Positions 35,682-44,268 of a DNA stretch of 64,000 nucleotides are shown here, piece by piece. The stretch is taken from positions 186,001 through 250,000 of the forward strand of contig NZ_VSKK01000003.1 in NCBI RefSeq assembly GCF_008086205.1, given 5' to 3'. Numbering within the stretch: the stretch's first letter is position 1; each line of letters opens with the position of its first letter. The DNA is from Bizionia myxarmorum. Lineage in GTDB: Bacteria > Bacteroidota > Bacteroidia > Flavobacteriales > Flavobacteriaceae. A model generated the notes under the pieces. The model saw only the letters and a program-made list of their open reading frames with translations. It made no database searches and was not told the DNA's origin. Made by a program: the position numbers and the translations under genes.

Positions 35682-37574
35682 TTATCCTTTTAGCCAAGCG
35701 TTCCGCAATTCTATTTGAGCTGCTGTAGCATCTGCTTTTGCATGCAAACTATTTCCAGTTGTAAAAGTTGGAGTAAGTGCTTTTTTAATAACAATATCTT
35801 TACCATCTCTGCTTAATACTATGTTCACTTCTTGCCCTTCAGACCAAGAAAAAACGTCTTGAAAAATACTATTTGCATTTTGTATGGTAACAGCTGTTCC
35901 GTCTATAGATTTGATAACATCGTTTGGCATAGCGCCGTTCTCTTCCCAGAAACTATTTCCTAATACATTCTCTGTAAAGAAAATCGTTCCATTTTCTTGG
36001 CTTCCTGTTACAATTAACGCACCATTTCCTTGGATATAGTTTGTCTTAATTTGGCCTTCGCCAATTTCAAGTCCTACTTTTTCAAAAAAGGATTCGTAAT
36101 TAATTGGCATTTCACCAATAACATGTTTATCAAAAAATGGACGTAACGTTGGGTAAGTCATAGCTACCATTTCATCCATGATTTTATCATCATCAAATGG
36201 CTTGTTTTTACCATATTTCATCGATAGTTCTTTCATCATAGATAAAATGCCACGATTACCATTACTACCTTCACGAATTAAAATATCGATACACATACCT
36301 ATTAACGCACCTTTTTGGTACACATTATAATATTGACTTGCATATGGCTCATCTAATACATTTTCACTCATTTTAGTAAAACTCATAGAATCATTCATAC
36401 CACGAGAGGTGCCAATTTTATCCATGATTTTTCCATAAAACTCATCTTCAGAAATTAAATCTTGATCTACTTGAAAAAGTGTTGCGAAGTATTCTGTAAC
36501 ACCTTCATACATCCATAAATGTTTCGAAAATGTTGGTGCATTATAATCAAAATAATGAACATCATCTGAATGAACACCTAATGGCGTTACAATATGAAAG
36601 AATTCATGAGATACAATATCAATCATACTTTCGTCTAAAGCCTTACTGGACATAGATTCTGGCATAACTACGGTAGTAGACGTATGGTGCTCTAATGCAC
36701 CAAAACCTTTAGGTGATCCTGCTTTACCATCAGATAAATACACATAAATATCATAACGAGGTGTACTATTAATATCACCTAAATATGTTTTTTGTGCTTG
36801 CATCATTTTTTGCATCGCATCTTTCATAGATTTTGCAGAGTGAATGCCGTTTGGTGAATACACACTCAACATCACTTTAATATCGCCTACTTGAAATTCT
36901 TCAACATCTAATTTCCCGTACATCATTGGGTTGTCTGTAATATCAAAATAACGTGGAGCAAAATAGGAAGACGTCATAACGCTTCCGTCTGCACTTGTTT
37001 TTGTATCTGCTAATTGTAATGAAGATGTTCTAACTATATCTGCTGGTGCAATAACATCTACTTTATATTGGCTGTTTTTTAAAGAATCAAAATAACCAAC
37101 ATAACCATGTAAGTTTAATAGGTAATTATTTGGTTCAATGTTCGTACCTGCTGGAGAAAAAGGGGCATCGCCGCCAATTCCACCTGTTGTTTCTTGATCA
37201 AAAGTATCATTTACATAATACGTAATGTAATCTAATTGTTTAGCATTATCAATAGTCCAAGAGTTGGTATCAATCTTGTTTGTCGCTAATGTATTTCCGT
37301 TATAATCATAAGCTTCAAACGTATCCACGTATTTTCCAAAATCACTCACAGAATACGTTCCTTGAACAACTTTAGGAAGTCTGTACGTGACCGTTTCAAC
37401 CGTAAAACGCCCAGGATTAATATTTACAGGTATCTTATCATCAATTAATTTAGTGATGTCAATTACCGTTTCAATGGGGTTGCTAGTGGCTAAATCGTCA
37501 CTACTTGTTTTGGTCGTGGTTCCACAAGCAACAAGCATTGCAGATAAACCAAAAATGGCTAGAGTTTTTTTCAT
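35682..37574 (-). CDS. M61 family metalloprotease lipoprotein with PDZ domain
   Basis: The 630-residue protein has a lipoprotein signal (SAMLVAC, Cys17). An N-terminal beta domain is followed by the catalytic domain with HEFFH at 323-327 and the third zinc ligand Glu357 (WMYEGVTEYFA). A C-terminal PDZ-like domain (about 500-600, GNSFWEENGAMPNDVIKSIDGT) completes the M61 glycyl-aminopeptidase layout. The family cleaves glycine and alanine N-termini. Tyr/His residues around GALEHHTST match the family. It is probably envelope-anchored. Confidence 0.9.
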   Translation of the reverse strand: MKKTLAIFGLSAMLVACGTTTKTSSDDLATSNPIETVIDITKLIDDKIPVNINPGRFTVETVTYRLPKVVQGTYSVSDFGKYVDTFEAYDYNGNTLATNKIDTNSWTIDNAKQLDYITYYVNDTFDQETTGGIGGDAPFSPAGTNIEPNNYLLNLHGYVGYFDSLKNSQYKVDVIAPADIVRTSSLQLADTKTSADGSVMTSSYFAPRYFDITDNPMMYGKLDVEEFQVGDIKVMLSVYSPNGIHSAKSMKDAMQKMMQAQKTYLGDINSTPRYDIYVYLSDGKAGSPKGFGALEHHTSTTVVMPESMSSKALDESMIDIVSHEFFHIVTPLGVHSDDVHYFDYNAPTFSKHLWMYEGVTEYFATLFQVDQDLISEDEFYGKIMDKIGTSRGMNDSMSFTKMSENVLDEPYASQYYNVYQKGALIGMCIDILIREGSNGNRGILSMMKELSMKYGKNKPFDDDKIMDEMVAMTYPTLRPFFDKHVIGEMPINYESFFEKVGLEIGEGQIKTNYIQGNGALIVTGSQENGTIFFTENVLGNSFWEENGAMPNDVIKSIDGTAVTIQNANSIFQDVFSWSEGQEVNIVLSRDGKDIVIKKALTPTFTTGNSLHAKADATAAQIELRNAWLKG

Positions 37575-37645
37575 TATAATAGATTAATTAAGTTTTTTAC
37601 TTGACGCTCAAATGTACAATGTGTTACACATTTTCGTTATAACTT

Positions 37646-37674
37646 TTTGTTAAAATGAAGTTTAGCTATATTCG
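37646..37674 (+). promoter_or_regulatory. Promoter of the GT2 gene (TTTG - 17 bp - TATATTCG)
   Basis: TTTG at 37646-37649 and TATATTCG at 37667-37674 are 17 bases apart. The -7 box ends four bases before the ATG at 37679 and covers the alternative upstream ATG frame (37655), so the shorter frame is preferred. Confidence 0.5.
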
Positions 37675-37678
37675 CATT

Positions 37679-38686
37679 ATGTCTAATCCGCAGATAAGTA
37701 TTGTCACACCCTTTAAAAACACCGAAAATTTTCTTTCGGAATGTTTGAAATCCATTATTGGTCAAAGCTATACCAATTGGGAGCTTTTGATTGTTGATGA
37801 CCACTCTACTGACGCCAGTTATAAGCTAGTTTCAGAATTTGCGAAGCTGGATGAACGCATTAAATTGTATAAAAATCCAGGTTCAGGAATAATTGAGGCG
37901 TTGCAATATGCTTTTTTACAAAGTTCTGGAAATTATATAACGCGAATGGATAGTGATGATATTATGTTGTCAAATAAGCTTGAAGTCATGCTGGAGAGTT
38001 TAGAACAGCATGGAAAAAGACATGTAGCCATAGGTCAAGTAACATATTTTCGGGAAGGTGGGATTAGTGATGGCTATGCTCAATATGAAACCTGGTTAAA
38101 TGATTTAACAGAAACCGGATCTAATTATTCTGAAATTTATAAAGAATGTGTGATTCCCTCGCCTTGCTGGATGGTACATCGCGATGATTTTATAGCTTGT
38201 AATGGTTTTAGTCCAAAAACTTATCCTGAAGATTATGATTTAGCATTTCGGTTTTATAAGCACAATTTAAAATGTATTCCCTGTTCAGAAATCCTGCATT
38301 TATGGCGAGATTATAATGCACGTACGTCCAGAACGCATGAACATTATGCCGAAAACAATTTTCTAGAATTGAAAGTGCATTATTTTTTAGAATTAGATTA
38401 TCAGACTTCTAGACCTTTAGTGCTTTGGGGAGCAGGAAAAAAAGGTAAAACGGTCGCGAAATTATTGCAAAAACAAAATATACCATTTTACTGGATTTGC
38501 GATAATCCTAAAAAGATTGGCAAAGCTATCTATACTATTACGTTACAAGATGCTTCTTATCTAAAAACGTTTAACAACCCGCAATGTATAATCACGGTTG
38601 CCAATAAAAAAGAACAGACATTTATTAGAAAACAGCTATCAGATTTAGAGATGAAATCAGAAATCGACTACTTCTTTTTTTGTTAA
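37679..38686 (+). CDS. Family 2 glycosyltransferase with C-terminal nucleotide-binding-like domain
   Basis: The 335-residue protein has a GT-A domain (about 5-220) with ISIVTPFKNTENFLSECLKS, the DDHS motif, the metal-binding RMDSDDIM, and YPEDYDLAFRFYKHNL. The last 90 residues (LVLWGAGKKGKTVAKLLQKQ) form a Rossmann-like extension. Flavobacterial homologues with the same fusion exist. It should transfer a sugar from a nucleotide sugar to an unknown acceptor. I prefer the ATG at 37679, since a promoter box overlaps the earlier ATG at 37655. Confidence 0.85.
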   Translation: MSNPQISIVTPFKNTENFLSECLKSIIGQSYTNWELLIVDDHSTDASYKLVSEFAKLDERIKLYKNPGSGIIEALQYAFLQSSGNYITRMDSDDIMLSNKLEVMLESLEQHGKRHVAIGQVTYFREGGISDGYAQYETWLNDLTETGSNYSEIYKECVIPSPCWMVHRDDFIACNGFSPKTYPEDYDLAFRFYKHNLKCIPCSEILHLWRDYNARTSRTHEHYAENNFLELKVHYFLELDYQTSRPLVLWGAGKKGKTVAKLLQKQNIPFYWICDNPKKIGKAIYTITLQDASYLKTFNNPQCIITVANKKEQTFIRKQLSDLEMKSEIDYFFFC

Positions 38687-38731
38687 TCGTTTAATTTGTT
38701 GTTAAAAGGTTTTCTATTTCACTGTAAACAC

Positions 38732-38739
38732 TATTTTTG
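38732..38739 (+). promoter_or_regulatory. -7 promoter box (TATTTTTG) of the BatA-like operon
   Basis: TATTTTTG at 38732-38739 lies 18 bases before the ATG at 38758 and probably drives the four overlapping genes that follow. Confidence 0.5.
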
Positions 38740-38757
38740 TAGGAAACACTATTAGGA

Positions 38758-40683
38758 ATGCAGTTTAAAAATCCTGAATTACTTTATGCGCTATTTTTGC
38801 TCCTTATTCCCATTATTGTTCATTTATTTCAATTGCGCAAATTTCAAAAGGAATCTTTTACCAATGTGGCTTTCTTAAAAAAGGTAACCCTTCAAACACG
38901 CAAAAGTTCTCAAATTAAAAAATGGCTAACCTTATTAACACGAATGCTTTTATTGGCATGCGTTATCGTAGCTTTTGCACAACCTTTCACTTCCAAAACC
39001 AATAGCCTTAATACCACACCAGAAACCGTTATTTATTTGGATAATAGTTTTAGCATGCAAGCCAAAGGCGATCAAGGAGAGTTATTAAAACGTGCGGTTC
39101 AAGAATTGGTAGAAAATTTAAATCCGGATGATCAAATTTCATTAGTTACCAACACGGCCGTTTATAAAAATACCACACTAAAAAGTATTCAAAATGATTT
39201 GTTGAAACTGGATTATTCAGCCAATCAATTACCCTATGATGCGGCTATTTTGAAAAGCTCCAAACTTTTTAGCAAATCCCCGAATATGAATCGGAATCTG
39301 GTTTTTATTTCTGATTTCCAAGAGCAGAAAAAAGCATTTGAAGCGCCCAATGATTCATTTTATAAAATACACGCTGTTCAATTAAAACCAGTAAATACGC
39401 AGAATATAGCTATAGACAGTTTAAGTATATCAAGTACTACGGCAAGTAGCACTACTTTACAAGTTTATTTAAAAGCGACTGGAAAAACAAATACGTCAGT
39501 ACCAGTTTCCTTATTTGATGGCGAAAAATTACTAGCAAAAACAACTGCCAACCTTACGGAAAAAGCTATTGTAGCGTTTACACTTACGGAAAAAAGTATT
39601 AGTAATGGCCGAATAGTAATTGATGATATCGGTTTACAATTTGATAATGATTTGTTTTTTAATATCAATGAATCTGCAATAATCAACGTTTTAACCATTC
39701 ATGAAAAAACGGCAAGCAACTATTTAGAGCGTTTATTTGCTTCTGAAGAATTTGAATTAACAAGCACAAGCTTAAATCAATTAAATTATAGTGCTATTGA
39801 AAAGCAGCAATTAATTGTTTTAAACGAATTGGAAGCTATTCCCAGTTCTTTAAGTAATTCCCTTTCAACTTTTATGAAGCAAGGCGGATATGTGCTAGTT
39901 ATTCCGGCAGCTAATTCTCAAATAGAAACGTACAACAAGCTTTTAGGCCTCTATGGTATTCAAAGCCAAGCAGCCATCACCTCTGAAAAACGTGTAACCC
40001 GAATTAATTACGCACATCCTATTTATAAAAATGTGTTTGAGAAACAGGAATCCAATTTTCAATATCCAAAAGTGAATACCTATTTTCCAATTTCGGCTAC
40101 AAATAGTTCTGTAGTATTATCCTTTGAAGATGGAAAACCTTTTTTACTGACCCAAAAGCAGCTAGCGGTTTTTACAGCGGCTTTAAATTCAGATAACTCT
40201 AATTTTAGCGAATACGATTTAATTGTACCAACCTTTTATAATTTAGCGCGACAAAGTATACAAAAACCGCAATTATATTATATCATTGGTGCCGAAAACA
40301 AATTTGATATCCCCGTAAATTTGGAGCAAGATGGTGTCGTGTCATTAGCCAATGAAACGGTGAGCATGATTCCTATGCAACAATATTTTAATGATAAAGT
40401 AACTATAACAACCATTGATAATCCAGATATAGCAGGTGTTTACCGTATTGAAAATAAGAATTCAGCCATTGGCAACGTCAGTTATAATTACAACCGAGAA
40501 GAAAGTGATTTAAGTTATCAAGATTTAAGTCAGTTGGAAAATGTTGAAGTCAGCGATTCGGTTATCTCCATATTCGAAACTTTAAAAAGTGATACAAAAA
40601 TCAATGCGCTATGGAAATGGTTTGCTATTTTTGCACTAGCTTTTATTATTATTGAAATGCTCATATTAAAATATTTTAAATGA
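38758..40683 (+). CDS. BatA-type membrane protein with VWA-like domain
   Basis: The 641-residue protein has the BatA N-terminal module (FKNPELLYALFLLLIPIIVHLFQLRKF, helix 1, then a second helix near 60). A VWA-like domain with a MIDAS-like DNSFSM follows at about 90-250, then a long periplasmic region, and a C-terminal membrane helix (WKWFAIFALAFIIIEMLIL). Related Bat proteins belong to aerotolerance/MoxR-associated operons. Here no MoxR ATPase is adjacent. Its stop overlaps the next start by four bases (ATGA). Confidence 0.82.
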   Translation: MQFKNPELLYALFLLLIPIIVHLFQLRKFQKESFTNVAFLKKVTLQTRKSSQIKKWLTLLTRMLLLACVIVAFAQPFTSKTNSLNTTPETVIYLDNSFSMQAKGDQGELLKRAVQELVENLNPDDQISLVTNTAVYKNTTLKSIQNDLLKLDYSANQLPYDAAILKSSKLFSKSPNMNRNLVFISDFQEQKKAFEAPNDSFYKIHAVQLKPVNTQNIAIDSLSISSTTASSTTLQVYLKATGKTNTSVPVSLFDGEKLLAKTTANLTEKAIVAFTLTEKSISNGRIVIDDIGLQFDNDLFFNINESAIINVLTIHEKTASNYLERLFASEEFELTSTSLNQLNYSAIEKQQLIVLNELEAIPSSLSNSLSTFMKQGGYVLVIPAANSQIETYNKLLGLYGIQSQAAITSEKRVTRINYAHPIYKNVFEKQESNFQYPKVNTYFPISATNSSVVLSFEDGKPFLLTQKQLAVFTAALNSDNSNFSEYDLIVPTFYNLARQSIQKPQLYYIIGAENKFDIPVNLEQDGVVSLANETVSMIPMQQYFNDKVTITTIDNPDIAGVYRIENKNSAIGNVSYNYNREESDLSYQDLSQLENVEVSDSVISIFETLKSDTKINALWKWFAIFALAFIIIEMLILKYFK

Positions 40684-41933
40684 ACGTACTCATAAAATAT
40701 GCCACAATAATTGATTCCAAAAGCGATTTTCATAATCAGACTGTCGATATTTTAATTGAAAAAGGAATTATCACCGAAATAGCATTAATTGTTAAAAATA
40801 CTAAGGATTATAAAGAAATTAGCTTAGACAATCTACATGTGTCTCAAGGTTGGTTTGATAGTAGCGTCAGTTTTGGAGAGCCAGGTTATGAGGAGCGCGA
40901 AACCATACTTAATGGTCTAAAAACAGCTGCTCACTCGGGTTTTACAGCGGTTGCACTCAACGCCAACTCCAATCCCGTAATTGCTAGTTATGCTGATATT
41001 TCACTAGTAAAAGCCAAAGCACAAAATCATGCTGTTTCCTTATACCCTATCGGTGCTTTAACTAAAAATGGTTTAGGCGAAAATATGGCCGAATTGTATG
41101 ACATGAGTCAGGCAGGAGCAGTTGCTTTCTACGATTACCAGAAACCAATTGAAAATCCAAACCTGATGAAAATTGCCTTGCAATATGCCAGTAATTTTGA
41201 TGGATTGATTTTATCATTTCCGCAAGAATCTCGCATTTCCAGATCGGGTGTTATGAACGAACATATTTCCAGTACGCGATTGGGTTTAAATGGAAATCCC
41301 ACTCTAGCCGAAGAATTACAAATAGCTCGCGATTTATTTCTTTTAGAATATACGGGAGGAAAATTACACATTCCAACCATTTCTTCTGGGAAATCCGTGG
41401 AGCTGATACGTGAGGCTAAAAAGAAGAAACTAGATGTAACGTGTAGTGTGGCAATTCACAATTTATTCTTTACGGATGAAGCGTTAGAAACTTTCAATTC
41501 AAACTTTAAGGTTTTGCCTCCAATTAGAACGAATTCAGACATTAAGGATTTAATTGAAGGTATAAAAGATGGTACCATAGATATGGTAACATCAGACCAT
41601 AATCCCATAGATATAGAACACAAAAAAGTAGAATTCGATCATGCTAAATATGGCACGATTGGGTTGGAATCGGCTTTTGGAGCTTTACAAACGCTATTCT
41701 CCGTTAAAAAAACGGTTGAAATTTTAACCAAAGGAAAAGAACGTTTCGGTGTAGAATCTACGTCTATTTCAATTGGAGAAAAAGCCAACTTAAGTCTGTT
41801 CAATCCGAAAGAAACCTACACGTTTAGTAAGAAACATATCATATCCACTTCTAAAAACGCCATTTTTGAAGGTTCAGAATTGAAAGGAACGGTATATGGT
41901 GTTGTTGCCAATAATAAAATGATATTGAAATAA
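40680..41933 (+). CDS. Dihydroorotase-like protein, probably non-catalytic (pseudo-DHOase)
   Basis: This 417-residue protein has the class I dihydroorotase fold, but key residues are changed. The canonical DxHxHxREPG is here D60-S-S-V-S-F-G-E-P-G: both metal His are Ser (62 and 64) and the substrate-binding Arg is Gly66. The HVST motif near residue 230 reads HIPTISSGKSVELI, with a Thr in place of the metal His. SDHNP retains Asp, but the following His of DHAPH is Ile. It is probably a structural or regulatory relative, like the pseudo-DHOase partners of aspartate carbamoyltransferase. It overlaps its neighbours in a tight operon. Confidence 0.82.
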   Translation: MNVLIKYATIIDSKSDFHNQTVDILIEKGIITEIALIVKNTKDYKEISLDNLHVSQGWFDSSVSFGEPGYEERETILNGLKTAAHSGFTAVALNANSNPVIASYADISLVKAKAQNHAVSLYPIGALTKNGLGENMAELYDMSQAGAVAFYDYQKPIENPNLMKIALQYASNFDGLILSFPQESRISRSGVMNEHISSTRLGLNGNPTLAEELQIARDLFLLEYTGGKLHIPTISSGKSVELIREAKKKKLDVTCSVAIHNLFFTDEALETFNSNFKVLPPIRTNSDIKDLIEGIKDGTIDMVTSDHNPIDIEHKKVEFDHAKYGTIGLESAFGALQTLFSVKKTVEILTKGKERFGVESTSISIGEKANLSLFNPKETYTFSKKHIISTSKNAIFEGSELKGTVYGVVANNKMILK

Positions 41934-42265
41934 TGATGACAGAAGAAACTATTAAAGAGGGAAAAACCATGGCTTTAGTTGCCTACTTCACTATTGTTGG
42001 TAGTATTATTGCTATTATCATGAATAGTGATAGAAAAAACCCGTTTACCTCATTTCATGCCAAACAAGGACTGGGTTTAAATTTAACCTATATGATTGTA
42101 GGCTATTTTATTAGCTCTTTTGACAGTTTTGCAATTTCCATTGGATTTTGGATTGCCATAGGTGTACTTTTCATGTACGGAATTTATTCAGCAATTACAG
42201 AAAACTGCAAACAAGTACCGCTTTTAGGAGCTTTGTATCAAAAATTATTCGCAACAATAGCTTAA
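41933..42265 (+). CDS. Small membrane protein, DUF4870/Tic20-like
   Basis: The 110-residue protein has three hydrophobic segments (about 12-30, 45-62, 66-88) and the family-like motif NPFTSFHAKQGLGLNLTYMI. The function is unknown. Its ATG overlaps the preceding stop by one base, and a second ATG lies three bases downstream. The next gene starts two bases after its stop. Confidence 0.75.
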   Translation: MMTEETIKEGKTMALVAYFTIVGSIIAIIMNSDRKNPFTSFHAKQGLGLNLTYMIVGYFISSFDSFAISIGFWIAIGVLFMYGIYSAITENCKQVPLLGALYQKLFATIA

Positions 42266-42267
42266 AT

Positions 42268-42918
42268 ATGTCTACACAACCTTTACATTATATAACCAGA
42301 CCTTCTACTTTAAAAGAAAACGCGCCTTTACTCATTTTATGTCATGGTTATGGTAGCGATGAAAACGACTTATTTTCTTTTGCAGAAGAACTTCCGGAAG
42401 AATTATTTATCATTTCACTTCGTGCACCACACGCCATGCAACCTTATGGCAATGCTTGGTATTCCATTAATTTTGATGCAGATAAAGGCAAATGGAGTGA
42501 TGATGAGCAAGCTAAAGATTCCCGCGATCAGATAGCCCAATTTATAGATTACGCTTGTGGAAAATATCCGGTTAATAACGAAAACGTCAATTTACTTGGG
42601 TTTAGTCAAGGCACCATTTTAAGTTATGCTGTAGCTTTAACCTATCCTGAAAAAATAAAAAATGTAATTGCGTTGAGTGGTTATATTAACCCGAATATTA
42701 TTCCAGAAAACCCATCAGAAAAGGATTATTCTAATTTGGATTTTTACTGTTCTCATGGAAGTGTAGATCAAGTTATTCCCGTGGATTGGGCAAGACAAGC
42801 ACCTAAATTTTTAGAAAATTTGAACATTAAGCATCAATACGCCGAGTTTCCAGTTGGTCACGGCGTAGCACCACAAAACTTTTACGATCTTAAAAAGTGG
42901 TTAATTGATAGGATATAA
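42268..42918 (+). CDS. Carboxylesterase/phospholipase-type alpha/beta hydrolase
   Basis: The 216-residue protein has APLLILCHGYGSDENDLF, the nucleophile motif LGFSQGT, the acid in GSVDQVIPV and the catalytic His in PVGHGVAP. This is the acyl-protein thioesterase/carboxylesterase (YpfH-like) fold, soluble and cytosolic. The longer frame from 42148 lies inside the previous gene, so I use the ATG at 42268. It ends a four-gene overlapping cluster and its 3' end overlaps the convergent next gene by 18 bases. Confidence 0.87.
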   Translation: MSTQPLHYITRPSTLKENAPLLILCHGYGSDENDLFSFAEELPEELFIISLRAPHAMQPYGNAWYSINFDADKGKWSDDEQAKDSRDQIAQFIDYACGKYPVNNENVNLLGFSQGTILSYAVALTYPEKIKNVIALSGYINPNIIPENPSEKDYSNLDFYCSHGSVDQVIPVDWARQAPKFLENLNIKHQYAEFPVGHGVAPQNFYDLKKWLIDRI

Positions 42919-43416
42919 AAAAGATTCTACCACTTTGAAAGTCAATTGCTCATCTTCACTTAAATTATAAGTTAAGAACATTTCGCCCCAATATTTTCCA
43001 TCGGTAAAATTGGCAATAATCCATTTATGGTTTAAAACCCTAACTTGATCAATCATCATTTTTCCACCGTTTAATGCCGCATAAGGAATTAAGGGATGCT
43101 GATCGCCTTTCACTAAATTCAATTCGTATAATTGATCTTTAATAAACGGAATAAGCTCATTTACGCGGTAGCCTTCAGCTTCTAAATAACTTAAAGCGGA
43201 TTCTGTATTCATCACAGAAAATTCAGATAAATCCATAACTTGATCGCGCAAATTAGAAATAGTATCTGCAAATTTCCCCGCATCTCTTTCATGATGGGCT
43301 ACTTTTTTATCAATGATGCCTTCGTAAGAATCCAAAATTCGCTTGGAATTTACATATTGAAACACGACTAAAAGTAGTGCGAAAATAAACAGGTACATAA
43401 ATATTTTATTCTTCAT
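42901..43416 (-). CDS. Conserved membrane-anchored protein, unknown
   Basis: The 171-residue protein has a single N-terminal membrane helix (FMYLFIFALLLVVFQYV). A coiled-coil-like region at about 28-65 is followed by a compact domain (YRVNELIPFIKDQLYELNLVKGD, and VLNHKWIIANFTDGKYWGEMFLTYNL). Related proteins occur in other flavobacteria without known function. It is one base from the MBL-fold gene upstream (overlap at 43416), so the two are co-transcribed. Confidence 0.65.
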   Translation of the reverse strand: MKNKIFMYLFIFALLLVVFQYVNSKRILDSYEGIIDKKVAHHERDAGKFADTISNLRDQVMDLSEFSVMNTESALSYLEAEGYRVNELIPFIKDQLYELNLVKGDQHPLIPYAALNGGKMMIDQVRVLNHKWIIANFTDGKYWGEMFLTYNLSEDEQLTFKVVESFLYPIN

Positions 43417-44177
43417 TATATGGTAATTTGTAAGTTATCGTAAGCTAAAAAAACATTTTCTGGTAAAGACTGTTCTACAATATCGTGGAACCCTAACATA
43501 TGGCTGATATGCGTTAAATAAGCACGTTTGGGTTTTACTTGGGCAATAATTTTTAAAGCTTCTTCTAAATTTAAATGTGAAGGATGCTCTTTTTCTCGCA
43601 ATGCATTTATTACTAAAACATTTAAGCCTTTCAATTTCTCTAATTCAGCAGCTTCAATGGTTTTCATATCGGTTACATAGGCAAAATTCTCAAACCGATA
43701 ACCGAAAACCTGGAGATTATAATGCATAAAATCTATAGGCATGACTTCCATATTACCTAAAAGAAATGGATTGTTTTTTACTTCATTAATCACAACACTT
43801 GGTGCACCCGGATATTTGTTTTCTGTTTCAAAAATATAATCAAACCGACGTGTTAATTCCCTTATAACTCGCTTGTGTGCGAAAATAGGAATAGCACCTT
43901 GCCTAAAAAAATAAGGTCTAATATCATCCAATCCAGCTGTATGATCGGCATGCTCATGGGTAAAAATAACACCATCTAATTTGGTGCAATTGGCGCGTAA
44001 CATTTGCTGTCTAAAATCTGGACCACAATCAATGACATACGTGTACTTTTCCCATTCCACAAGTACCGAAACCCGTAAACGTTTATCTCTAGAATCCGTG
44101 CTTAAACAGACGGGATGATTACTTCCAATAACAGGAATTCCTTGTGATGTTCCAGTGCCTAAAAACGTTATTTTCAA
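43416..44177 (-). CDS. MBL-fold metallo-hydrolase, PhnP-like
   Basis: The 253-residue protein has FLGTGTSQGIPVIGS and the metal-binding HEHADH (His74, His76, Asp78, His79), with further ligands in the C-terminal half (LTHISHMLGF). PhnP-type enzymes are phosphodiesterases that act on cyclic phosphates; the true substrate here is unknown. The best start is the TTG at 44177, which gives the conserved MKITFLGTGTS opening. The longer frame from a GTG at 44225 begins upstream of the TATTTTTG promoter box at 44202-44195. Confidence 0.85.
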   Translation of the reverse strand: MKITFLGTGTSQGIPVIGSNHPVCLSTDSRDKRLRVSVLVEWEKYTYVIDCGPDFRQQMLRANCTKLDGVIFTHEHADHTAGLDDIRPYFFRQGAIPIFAHKRVIRELTRRFDYIFETENKYPGAPSVVINEVKNNPFLLGNMEVMPIDFMHYNLQVFGYRFENFAYVTDMKTIEAAELEKLKGLNVLVINALREKEHPSHLNLEEALKIIAQVKPKRAYLTHISHMLGFHDIVEQSLPENVFLAYDNLQITI

Positions 44178-44194
44178 TAGTTTTAATTTTAAAA

Positions 44195-44202
44195 CAAAAA
44201 TA
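44195..44202 (-). promoter_or_regulatory. -7 promoter box of the MBL-fold gene (TATTTTTG, minus strand)
   Basis: TATTTTTG reads 44202-44195 on the minus strand, 17 bases before the TTG start at 44177. It decides that start. A divergent promoter for the next gene lies 30 bases away. Confidence 0.55.
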
Positions 44203-44212
44203 AGGTTATTTT

Positions 44213-44242
44213 TTTGTTTGACCACCCGTTTTAATACCTTTG
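44213..44242 (+). promoter_or_regulatory. Promoter of the 44.3 kb conserved gene (TTTG - 18 bp - TACCTTTG)
   Basis: TTTG at 44213-44216 and TACCTTTG at 44235-44242 are separated by 18 bases; the ATG is at 44269. It forms a compact divergent promoter region with the MBL-fold gene. Confidence 0.6.
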
Positions 44243-44268
44243 TGCCTCAGAAATAATCGAAGTTTAGA

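Noticed and set aside
42148-42267. N-terminal extension of the esterase gene
   Set aside because: It lies wholly inside the preceding membrane-protein gene. The ATG at 42268 gives a normal esterase start.
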